Assembly (NCBI GenBank): GCA_034432655.1
Contig: DAOUBP010000172.1
Coordinates: forward strand, 1-19,418
Direction: 5' to 3'
DNA from: DAOUBP01 sp034432655
GTDB taxonomy: Bacteria > Chloroflexota > Anaerolineae > CG2-30-64-16
DNA length: 19,418 bases
Shown: piece by piece, positions 1 to 6,164 of the stretch
Layout of the letters: each line of letters begins with the position of its first letter
Numbering within the stretch: position 1 is the first letter of the stretch
Position numbers and translations under genes: made by a program
The notes under the pieces: generated by a model
The model's database searches: none
Seen by the model: only the letters and a program-made list of their open reading frames with translations
Told to the model about the DNA's origin: nothing

Positions 1-230
1 CCTGGGGGTCCGCCGCCGCCAGCTCCCGATACAGCCCCACCGCCTCCGCCGTCGCCCCCAGCGCCTCCTCCCGCCGCCCCAGGGCGGAAAGAGTGACGCC
101 GTGGGCAGTGAGGCTCCTCGCCAGGTACGGCAGGAAGGCCTGGGGGTTCGCCGCCGCCAGCTCCCGCCGAATAGCCACCGCCTCCGCCGTCGCCCCCAGC
201 GCCTCCTCCCGCCGCCCCAGGGCGGAAAGG
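1..230 (-). repeat. 138-bp tandem repeat encoding TPR units
   Basis: The sequence starting at 1 recurs at 139, giving a 138-bp (46-codon) period. More than 50 consecutive bases are identical (about 38-91 and 176-229). Each unit encodes LSALGRREEALGATAEAV followed by a RELAAA(N/D)PQ turn, a TPR-like helix pair. The array continues beyond the left edge, so copy number is unknown. Confidence 0.85.
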
Positions 231-2374
231 GCCCAGCCCAGCATGTTGAGCGCCCGCGCCCGTTCGGCCTCGTCCGGAGCCAGCTCGGCCATGGCCCGGT
301 AGAGGGGTTCCTGCACCGCCCGCAGGGCCAGGGTGCGGTCGGGCTTGGGCAGGCGCCGGTCCAGGGCCTGCAGGAAATCCCAGGCCGCCTGTCGGCGCCG
401 CCGTCCACAACATAACCCACCCAAAGCCGCGCGGGCCAGGGCCTGCAGGAAATCCCAGGCCGCCTGTCGGGGCGCAAGGTCGTGCGCCCCGACAGTGCGG
501 GCTACATCCAGCAGCGGCTCCAGGTTGGGCAGGGCCTCCTCCAGGCGGGCGTGGGCCGCTGCGGCCTCTTCGGGCAACTGCCCCAGCCATGCGGTCCAGG
601 CGGGCAGGGTGGCGGCCAGGCGCTGCCGGCGCTCCTCCTTGCCCAGGGGCCAGTGGCGGCCGGCGTACTCGGCCGCGGTGGGGTGCCAGCGCCAGCCCTG
701 CCGGCGGGGATCGAAGTCGGCCACGGCGGCGTCGCGCAGGGCCGCAGTGCCTTCGGCCCCGGCCAGGGCGCGCAGGGGGGCTTCGGGCGCCCAGCCGGCC
801 GGGAAGAGGGGCAGGGCCGCCCAGGCGCGCTGGCCGGCCGCCCCGATGCGCGCCGCGCTCCAGGCGTACATGGCCTCTACCTGCGCGGCGAAGTCCCCCT
901 CGTGGCGACGCACCTCCGCCAGCAAGGCCTGCCGGTCGCGGCGACGGGCCTGGGACACGATGTTGCCGATGAGCAGCGGGTGGCCGGCCGCGGCCCGGGC
1001 GATCTCGCTTGCCTCCCCGGGCGTCAGGGGCAACCCTTTGCCCTCGGCCAGGGCCAGGGCGTAGCGGACGGCGGCCTCTTGGCTCAGGCCCTCGTGCAGG
1101 GGCAGGGAGGCGGCGTGCGGGAGGTCTTCCAGCAGGGGCAGCGGCGGCCGCAGGGTGACGAGGGCCGCGCTGCGGCCGCCCAGCCGGCGCAGGAAGTCCG
1201 CCAGGAGGCGCAGCTCCGCCTCGGGCAACGTCTCCAGGTTGTCCAACACGAACAGGGTGGCGGTGGCGTGGGCATGGTCCAGCAGGGCCGAAGCGACCTC
1301 CTGCGCCTCCGTCACCCTCAGGCCCAGGGCCTGCGCCAGGCGGTTGAACAGGTCGGCAGCGGTGGGGCGGGCGCTGAGGGCTTCGGCGCAGGCGACGCCG
1401 TCGGGGAAGCGCCACGCGTTGCGGTGGGCCGCCTCCAGGGCCAGGCGGCTCTTGCCGATGCCTGCGGGGCCGGAGAGGGGGAGCACGCCGGGCGGCTCGT
1501 CCAGGCGCCGGGCCGCCCGCACCAGCTCTGCCCCGCGGCCGAAGAAGCCCACCCCCTCGCCGGAAGGCAGGTTCCCTTTGGGCCGGGCGTCGTCCACCAC
1601 CGGCTCTCCCCGGGCCAGGCCGGTGAAGCGCAGGTCGCCGTCCCCCAGCAGGACGGCCCGATGGGTGGTGAGGTGCTGTTGGGCCTGCGCCACCGCCTCG
1701 GCCAGGGGGAAGCCGTCGGTCAGGTCGGCGTAAAGGGCCCGGGCGAAGGCGACGGCCTGGTCGTCTCGGACCGGCCGGGGGTGGCCCACGGCGGCGCGGG
1801 CCAGGCCGGCGTCCACCAGGGCCTGGGCCACGGAACGGGCCTCGGCGGCTGTCTCGCAGGCGTTGAGCACCACCAGGTCCAGCGGCTGCGGCGGCCGGAT
1901 CGCCTCCAGGAGGCCGGCCGCGGTCACGGCGTCGGCCTGTCCGTACCCGTCCTCCAGCAGCAGGCCTCGCGACCAGGCGTGGCCGCTGAAGTGCAGCACG
2001 TGGGGGAAGAGGCCCTGTTCGGCCACGCGGGGCGAAAGCTCCCGGCGCAGCGTTTCCAGCGTGGGCGGGACCAGGCGGGCCAGCAGGATGGGGGCGCGAG
2101 CCTCGCAGATGGCCTGCTCCAGGCGGCGCCACTCCCCGCGCAGGTCCAGGGAGGCGGGCGGGTGGTCGGGATCGGCGGGGTCATGCACGGGCGCGGCCAG
2201 GACGGCGGCCACGCGCAACATGCGGCCGGGGTCCTGTTGTGCGCGCGCCGCCTGCGCGGCGGCCTGGAGCATCACCTGTTCGGCCTGGATGATGACGTTC
2301 TGCGAACCGGTGACCAGGATGCTGTGCTGTGCGTCCCCCTGGACGCTGATGGCTTGATGGTCGGTTTGCGGCAT
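1..2374 (-). CDS. CHAT protease - STAND NTPase - TPR protein (3' end outside window)
   Basis: An open minus-strand frame runs from ATG at 2374 to the window edge with no stop (791 codons), behind a GAGGTGA Shine-Dalgarno. Residues 8-30 are a short polar, beta-rich stretch (ISVQGD...ILVTGSQNVII). Residues ~50-250 form a CHAT caspase-like domain with the catalytic pair visible: His132 in LHFSGHA and Cys173 in VVLNACETA. Residues ~285-500 form a STAND/NB-ARC-like ATPase: FFGRGAEL, Walker A GPAGIGKS (302-309), Walker B TLFVLDNLE (Asp378) and a GLPL-like AAGHPLL. After a helical linker, TPR repeats start near residue 690 (ALGRREEAL) with a 46-residue period and continue off the edge. In such proteins TPRs usually sense, the NTPase oligomerises and CHAT cleaves a target. 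A role in phage defence or regulated cell death is inferred. Domain calls are firm; the target is unknown. Confidence 0.9.
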   Translation of the reverse strand, partial: MPQTDHQAISVQGDAQHSILVTGSQNVIIQAEQVMLQAAAQAARAQQDPGRMLRVAAVLAAPVHDPADPDHPPASLDLRGEWRRLEQAICEARAPILLARLVPPTLETLRRELSPRVAEQGLFPHVLHFSGHAWSRGLLLEDGYGQADAVTAAGLLEAIRPPQPLDLVVLNACETAAEARSVAQALVDAGLARAAVGHPRPVRDDQAVAFARALYADLTDGFPLAEAVAQAQQHLTTHRAVLLGDGDLRFTGLARGEPVVDDARPKGNLPSGEGVGFFGRGAELVRAARRLDEPPGVLPLSGPAGIGKSRLALEAAHRNAWRFPDGVACAEALSARPTAADLFNRLAQALGLRVTEAQEVASALLDHAHATATLFVLDNLETLPEAELRLLADFLRRLGGRSAALVTLRPPLPLLEDLPHAASLPLHEGLSQEAAVRYALALAEGKGLPLTPGEASEIARAAAGHPLLIGNIVSQARRRDRQALLAEVRRHEGDFAAQVEAMYAWSAARIGAAGQRAWAALPLFPAGWAPEAPLRALAGAEGTAALRDAAVADFDPRRQGWRWHPTAAEYAGRHWPLGKEERRQRLAATLPAWTAWLGQLPEEAAAAHARLEEALPNLEPLLDVARTVGAHDLAPRQAAWDFLQALARAALGGLCCGRRRRQAAWDFLQALDRRLPKPDRTLALRAVQEPLYRAMAELAPDEAERARALNMLGWALSALGRREEALGATAEAVAIRRELAAANPQAFLPYLARSLTAHGVTLSALGRREEALGATAEAVGLYRELAAADPQ
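361..470 (-). repeat. 35-bp direct repeat, 75 bp apart, inside the CHAT-TPR gene
   Basis: Bases 361-395 and 436-470 are identical over 35 nt. The 75-bp offset keeps the reading frame, so the protein carries RQAAWDFLQAL twice (from about residues 636 and 661), separated by a Cys/Arg/Gly-rich spacer (GGLCCGRRR) that does not look like TPR. It is either a recent in-frame duplication or an inserted repeat fragment. Confidence 0.85.
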
Positions 2375-2640
2375 GAGTCACCTCGTCGGTAGCGTATCGC
2401 GCAAAACTGTCGGTCGAATCACGGTAGCCCGGCGAGAATACAGCACATCACAAGCTGGCACGGACGACTTTCATCGCCGGGCGGTGCGCTCCGACGTTTT
2501 TGCGCTATACCCTCGTCGGCAGCGGCGCGGCGCAGGGGCACGCGGTTTGGACGGCCCTATTGTACCACAAGGGCTGCAGCTTGCGCTTGCGCGGGCCGTC
2601 CTCCCAGGGCGAAGTCATTGTGTGGCCGGCGCAGGGCCTG

Positions 2641-2739
2641 GCAACTGAAGTTGCGGCTACCCTCGCAAAGTCGGCCTGCGCCGACTGGAGCCCAGTCCAC
2701 GTCGGTGGACTGGGCAGCGGTAGGCGCAGTTTCAACTGC
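2641..2739. repeat. Train of four short palindromes (REP-like)
   Basis: Four hairpins follow each other: 2641-2654 (gcaact-ga-agttgc), 2669-2686 (agtcggc-ctgc-gccgact), 2690-2715 (gcccagtccac-gtcg-gtggactgggc, 11-bp arms) and 2726-2739 (gcagtt-tc-aactgc). The first and last are related, and their flanks (2640-2660 against 2720-2740) also pair imperfectly over 21 nt, making a nested larger palindrome. It resembles dispersed REP/BIME-like or MITE-like intergenic repeats; no transposase is nearby. Confidence 0.75.
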
Positions 2740-3000
2740 CGGCCGATGCCGCTGGCCGCAACATGAAATCACCCGGCCGTCCTCCGCGCCGCGCCCTGCC
2801 CATTTCCGCCCTGCGGCCAGCTCATGGTACACTCCTGGCAGCCTGCGCCACACGCCCGGCTTCGCCGGCCAGCAGCGGGCCCAGGCCGGGCCCGTGAGGC
2901 CGACAGATTCGTAACACGGAATTGGTCCCGCAACCTGACATTTGCGCGTTCGATGCGAATGTCACAGAATAATACTCGGTTGATCACAGAGGTTGCTTAC

Positions 3001-3034
3001 ACGTGCCTGGCACTTTCGGAAGTGCCAGGCACGT
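3001..3034. repeat. Perfect 15-bp inverted repeat upstream of the SDH-like gene
   Basis: acgtgcctggcactt (3001-3015), a tcgg loop (3016-3019) and the exact reverse complement (3020-3034). It ends 50 bp before the ATG at 3085, so it lies in the leader or promoter region. There is no T-run, so a classical terminator is unlikely. It could be a REP-like mobile palindrome or, less likely, an operator or leader hairpin. Confidence 0.8.
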
Positions 3035-3084
3035 AAACGGCAAATCGTGATCTACTAATACGATAGCCAAGGAGCATCTCACCC

Positions 3085-4431
3085 ATGAACAAAGTCGTCG
3101 TTTTCGGCGCCGGCATGGTGGCCGGCGCGCACGTCCGCTACCTGCTGGCGCACGGCTTCCAGGTCACCGTCGCCAGCCGCACCGTCAGCAAGGCCGAGGA
3201 GCTGGTCAAGGGGCATCCCAACGGCCGCGCGGTGGCGGTCAACTCGGATGATACCGCCGCGCTGGAGGCCCTCATCCGCGAGCACGACCTGGCCGTCAGT
3301 TTGTTGCCTTATGTTTACCACCCGGTGGTGGCGAAGCTGTGCATCAAACACCGCGTCCACATGGTCACCACTTCTTACGTAAAGCAAGCTATGGCCGACC
3401 TGGACGCCGAGGCCCGGGCCGCGGGGGTGATCCTGCTGAACGAGATCGGTGTGGACCCGGGCATTGATCACATGACCGCCATGCGCGTGATCCACAAGGT
3501 GCAACGCCAGGGCGGCCGGATCACCGGCTTCGTATCGTGGTGCGGCGGCCTGCCTGCGCCCGAGGCCAACACCAACCCGCTCGGCTACAAGTTCTCGTGG
3601 AGCCCGCGCGGGGTGCTGCTGGCGGGCAAGAATCCGGCCCAATACCTGTGGGACGGCCAGATCGTCAACATCCCCGGCGACGAGCTGTTTGACCACCATG
3701 TGACCGTGCCGGTGGAGGTCGAAGGGGTGCTGACCGACTTCGAGGGGTATCCGAACCGCGACAGCCTGCCCTACATCCAGGCCTACGGCATCCAGGGCAC
3801 GCGCACCATGTTCCGGGGCACCCTGCGCAACGTCGGCTGGTGCCACACCTTGCGCAAGATCGCCGACCTGGGGCTGTTGGACGAGACGCCCCGGGAAGAC
3901 CTGGCCGGCCTGACCTACGCGCAGTTCACGCGCGCCCTCTGCGGCGGCACAGGGGACCTGCGCGCCGACCTGGCCGCGTTCCTCAAGGTCGCACCGGAGG
4001 ACAAAGCGATCTCGGACCTGGCGTGGCTCGGCTTCCTGGACGACGACCCGCTGCCGGCCGGGATCAAGGCCCCCATTGACATCCTCTGCGCGCGCATGTT
4101 GGAGAAGATGCAGTACGCGCCGGGCGAGCGCGACATGTTGATCCTGAAGCACGAGTTCACGGCGGAGTATCCCGACCCCGCGACAGGCTCAGGACACAGC
4201 CGGCAAGAGAAGATTACCTCCACCATGGTAGACTTCGGCATCCCCTACGGCGACACCTCTATGGCGCGTACCGTGGGCCTGCCCGCGGCCATCGGCGTGC
4301 GGCTGATCCTGGAGGGCAAGATCGCCCTGACCGGCGTCCAGGTGCCGGTGGTGCCGGAGATCTACGAGCCGGTGCTGGCGGAGCTGGAGGAGCTGGGGAT
4401 CAGCTTCGTGGAGACGTGGGAGACGATGTAA
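3085..4431 (+). CDS. Saccharopine dehydrogenase-family oxidoreductase
   Basis: The 448-residue protein starts at ATG 3085 behind AAGGAG (3069-3074). The N-terminus is an NAD(P)-binding Rossmann fold (VVVFGAGMVAG, residues 4-14; VTVASRT after beta-2). Other family features are LLPYVYHPVVAKLCI (about 74-87), EIGVDPGIDHM (120-130) and SWCGGLPAPE (151-160) in the catalytic/dimerisation domain. This is the LYS9-type layout, in which saccharopine and alpha-aminoadipate semialdehyde plus glutamate are interconverted. The length fits the glutamate-forming enzyme (about 450). No other lysine-pathway gene lies beside it, so use in lysine synthesis, degradation or a related imine reduction cannot be decided. 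It is transcribed alone and converges on the YjbQ-like gene. Confidence 0.85.
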   Translation: MNKVVVFGAGMVAGAHVRYLLAHGFQVTVASRTVSKAEELVKGHPNGRAVAVNSDDTAALEALIREHDLAVSLLPYVYHPVVAKLCIKHRVHMVTTSYVKQAMADLDAEARAAGVILLNEIGVDPGIDHMTAMRVIHKVQRQGGRITGFVSWCGGLPAPEANTNPLGYKFSWSPRGVLLAGKNPAQYLWDGQIVNIPGDELFDHHVTVPVEVEGVLTDFEGYPNRDSLPYIQAYGIQGTRTMFRGTLRNVGWCHTLRKIADLGLLDETPREDLAGLTYAQFTRALCGGTGDLRADLAAFLKVAPEDKAISDLAWLGFLDDDPLPAGIKAPIDILCARMLEKMQYAPGERDMLILKHEFTAEYPDPATGSGHSRQEKITSTMVDFGIPYGDTSMARTVGLPAAIGVRLILEGKIALTGVQVPVVPEIYEPVLAELEELGISFVETWETM

Positions 4432-4445
4432 ACAACTGACGTTGG

Positions 4446-4536
4446 CGTGTCATTCTGAGCGCCCAGCGGGAGCGAAGAATCTTGCCCCATCACCGACACG
4501 CGATTCTTCGGGGCTATCGTCCCTCAGAATGACACG
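4446..4536. repeat. Inverted-repeat element between convergent genes
   Basis: Terminal arms cgtgtcattctgag (4446-4459) and ctcagaatgacacg (4523-4536) are exact reverse complements. Inside them, cgaagaatc (4473-4481) pairs with gattcttcg (4502-4510). The word set (cattctgagc...cgaagaatc) resembles dispersed MITE-like intergenic repeats I know from several bacterial phyla; I cannot check copies here. It lies between two convergent stops, so the folded RNA may also act as a bidirectional terminator. Confidence 0.75.
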
Positions 4537-4544
4537 AAGACGCT

Positions 4545-4961
4545 TCACTCCCCCATCACCTGCACCACCAGCCGCCTGGCCCGCGGGGACGTGTCGAAGT
4601 CCAGAAAGACGATCTGCTGCCACGTGCCCAGGGTCAGGCGGCCGTCCACGAACGGCACGACCAACGATGGGCCGATGAGCGCCGAGCGGATGTGCGCGCT
4701 GCCGTTGTCGTCCCCCCAGCGCCGGTGGTGCAGGTAGTCCCGTCCCTCCGGCGCGATCTGTTCGAAGACGCGGCGCAGGTCCTCGATCACGCCGTCCTCG
4801 TACTCGATGGTGGTCAGGCCACAGGTGGAGCCGGGGCTGAAGATCGTGACGATGCCGGCTTTCAGCCCGCTCGCGCGCACCTGGGCCTGCACCAGCGAGG
4901 TGATATCATGCACGTCGGTGTGGCCGGACGTGCGGATGTGTAGCTCTTGGGTGATCACCAT
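4545..4961 (-). CDS. YjbQ/UPF0047 family protein (secondary thiamine-phosphate synthase)
   Basis: 138 residues, the usual family length. Signature blocks are all present: FSPGSTCGLTTIEYE (41-55), DYLHHRRWGDDNGSAHIRSA (75-94) with clustered His/Asp residues, GPSLVVPFVDGRLTLGTWQQI (97-117) and FLDFDTSPRARR (119-130). YjbQ proteins show weak thiamine-phosphate synthase activity and their main role is unsettled. The ATG at 4961 follows only a weak AGGT-type Shine-Dalgarno. It lies 90 bp downstream of the epoxide hydrolase-like gene on the same strand, with a long hairpin in the gap, so it may be a separate unit. The family call is firm, the physiological role is not. Confidence 0.92.
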   Translation of the reverse strand: MVITQELHIRTSGHTDVHDITSLVQAQVRASGLKAGIVTIFSPGSTCGLTTIEYEDGVIEDLRRVFEQIAPEGRDYLHHRRWGDDNGSAHIRSALIGPSLVVPFVDGRLTLGTWQQIVFLDFDTSPRARRLVVQVMGE

Positions 4962-4982
4962 ATTGCAACCTGAAAACTTTCC

Positions 4983-5044
4983 GGATTCGAGGCTTTAGCC
5001 GGTTATGTCCATTGCCCAGAGGGACCGGCTGAAGCCTCGATTCC
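4983..5044. repeat. Long imperfect hairpin between minus-strand genes
   Basis: Arms 4983-5003 and 5024-5044 pair over 21 nt with one mismatch and one G-T pair (core tcgaggctttagccggt against accggctgaagcctcga), around a 20-nt loop. It fills most of the 90-bp gap below the epoxide hydrolase-like gene. No T-run follows, so it looks more like a dispersed palindrome than an intrinsic terminator, though it could attenuate read-through into the YjbQ-like gene. Confidence 0.75.
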
Positions 5045-5051
5045 ATCCTCC

Positions 5052-5969
5052 TTATGGCCCGGCCAGAAATCCCATCAACAACGCGTTCACCCGCTCCGCC
5101 GCGTCGGCCTGCACCCAGTGCGAGGCGTCCGGCAGCCGTTCGACGCGACAGTTCGGGACCCACTTTTGGCTCGGCTCGGCCAGCTCGGGCCCCAGATAGC
5201 GGTCCTGCTCGCCCCAGATCACCAGCACCGGCGCCTCGATGCGCTGCACGGGGCCGGCCGCCTGAGGATGCCGGATCAGCGCCCGGTAGTAGTTCATGCC
5301 GCCGGTCAACGCGCCGGGCTGCGCGGCCGCGGCCACGTAACGCTCGATGTCTTCGTCGCTGAACGCGCCGGGCCGGACCGGATCGCGGCGCAGTGTACCC
5401 CGCAGCACGGCGAAATCACCCGCGCGGAACGACGCCTCGGGCAGCCAGGGGAGTTGGAAGAAGAAGATGTACCAGCTCTTGCGAAGCTGGCGCAGGGTGC
5501 GCAGCCCCTGCATCATCCGGGCCGGATGCGGCACGTTGAGGACCGCCAGCCGCGCCAGCAGCGCGGGGTAACGCATGGCGAAGAGCCACGCCACGGCCGC
5601 GCCCCAGTCGTGGCCCACCACGGCCGCCGGCGCCACGTCCCCGTCCGGCCCGCGGTCGCCGACTTGCCGGATCAGCGCGGCCACGTCGCCGGTCAGCCGG
5701 TCGGCGGTGTAGGCCCGCACCCCGGCCGGCTTGCCCGACAGGTTATAGCCCCGCATGTCCGGCGCCACCACGCGCAACCCCGCCGCGACCAGGGCCGGGA
5801 TCTGATGTTGCCAGGCGAACCAAGCCTCGGGGAAGCCATGGAGCAACACCACCAACGGCCCGGTCCCCGCCTCAACGTAGTGCAACCGCACTTCGGGCAG
5901 GTCGGCGTAACGGTGGGTGATCAAGCCGGCCAGGTGCGGCGGGTCAGGGATGTGACGCTCACCACTCAT
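5052..5969 (-). CDS. Alpha/beta hydrolase, epoxide hydrolase-like
   Basis: A 305-residue alpha/beta-hydrolase, a typical length. Oxyanion-hole motif HGFPE is at 44-48 and the nucleophile elbow GHDWG has Asp121, marking the epoxide hydrolase/haloalkane dehalogenase branch rather than a serine esterase. The lid carries candidate ring-opening tyrosines Tyr167 (WYIFFFQLP) and Tyr227/228 (GGMNYYRAL), favouring epoxide hydrolase. Charge relay: Asp256 (GEQDRYLG) and His284 (ASHWVQ). No signal peptide, so cytoplasmic. The ATG at 5969 lies inside the end of the small membrane-protein gene (11-nt overlap), implying translational coupling. The substrate is unknown; fluoroacetate or haloalkane dehalogenation is a less likely alternative. 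Confidence 0.85.
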   Translation of the reverse strand: MSGERHIPDPPHLAGLITHRYADLPEVRLHYVEAGTGPLVVLLHGFPEAWFAWQHQIPALVAAGLRVVAPDMRGYNLSGKPAGVRAYTADRLTGDVAALIRQVGDRGPDGDVAPAAVVGHDWGAAVAWLFAMRYPALLARLAVLNVPHPARMMQGLRTLRQLRKSWYIFFFQLPWLPEASFRAGDFAVLRGTLRRDPVRPGAFSDEDIERYVAAAAQPGALTGGMNYYRALIRHPQAAGPVQRIEAPVLVIWGEQDRYLGPELAEPSQKWVPNCRVERLPDASHWVQADAAERVNALLMGFLAGP

Positions 5970-6153
5970 AAAGCAACAGCCCCGCCAGCGCAGAGAGGAC
6001 CAGCGCGATCAGCACCGCCTGGGGGTTGGTCTCCACCGGCGACCAGTCGAACTCGATCCGTACGATGCCGGCCAGCGCCAGCGCGATGGTGATGATCATG
6101 GCCGTGGCCAGGGCAAAGCTCACCTTGGGACGCACGCGACGGTAACGATACAC
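5959..6153 (-). CDS. Small two-helix membrane protein, unknown function
   Basis: I place the start at GTG 6153 because a perfect AGGAGGG (6160-6166) sits 6 nt upstream. A longer open frame starting at ATG 6264 would run over the end of the amylase gene and has no such site. The 64-residue product has a basic N-terminus (YRYRRVRPK), a helix at about 11-30 (SFALATAMIITIALALAGIV), a short polar loop (RIEFDWSPVETNPQ) and a second helix at about 45-61 ending LLLYEW. The upstream amylase stop codon TAG is part of this gene's Shine-Dalgarno, and its own end overlaps the epoxide hydrolase-like start by 11 nt. I recognise no family; a membrane anchor or partner role would be speculation. Confidence 0.7.
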   Translation of the reverse strand: MYRYRRVRPKVSFALATAMIITIALALAGIVRIEFDWSPVETNPQAVLIALVLSALAGLLLYEW

Positions 6154-6164
6154 GATCGGCCCTC

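Larger units (their letters stand above)
2375..3084. other. 710-bp gene-free divergent intergenic region
   Basis: This region separates the divergent CHAT-NTPase-TPR gene and the saccharopine dehydrogenase-like gene. Open frames here are short, have no recognisable protein features and overlap palindromes, so I call no gene. It holds the four-palindrome train at 2641-2739, a GC-rich hairpin at 2856-2868 (ccggc-ttc-gccgg), a hairpin at 2936-2964 (tgacatttgc / gcgaatgtca, one G-T pair, 9-nt loop) and a perfect hairpin at 3001-3034. Both genes must be transcribed from here, but I see no convincing -35/-10 pair for either. Confidence 0.7.

Noticed and set aside
482..2392. A 636-codon plus-strand open frame antisense to the CHAT-NTPase-TPR gene.
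   Set aside because: Its product is Gly/Gln/Val-rich without any domain, while the minus strand encodes a full CHAT-NTPase protein. It is a GC-rich antisense shadow.
2641..2739. CRISPR array.
   Set aside because: The palindromes differ from each other and spacing is irregular; there is no repeated direct repeat with uniform spacers and no cas gene.
2500..2914. Short plus- and minus-strand open frames in the 2375-3084 gap.
   Set aside because: They overlap palindromes, have no protein features and contradict each other on both strands.
3079..4152. A 357-codon minus-strand open frame over the saccharopine dehydrogenase-like gene.
   Set aside because: Composition (Arg/Val/Gln/His-rich) and lack of domains mark it as antisense shadow.
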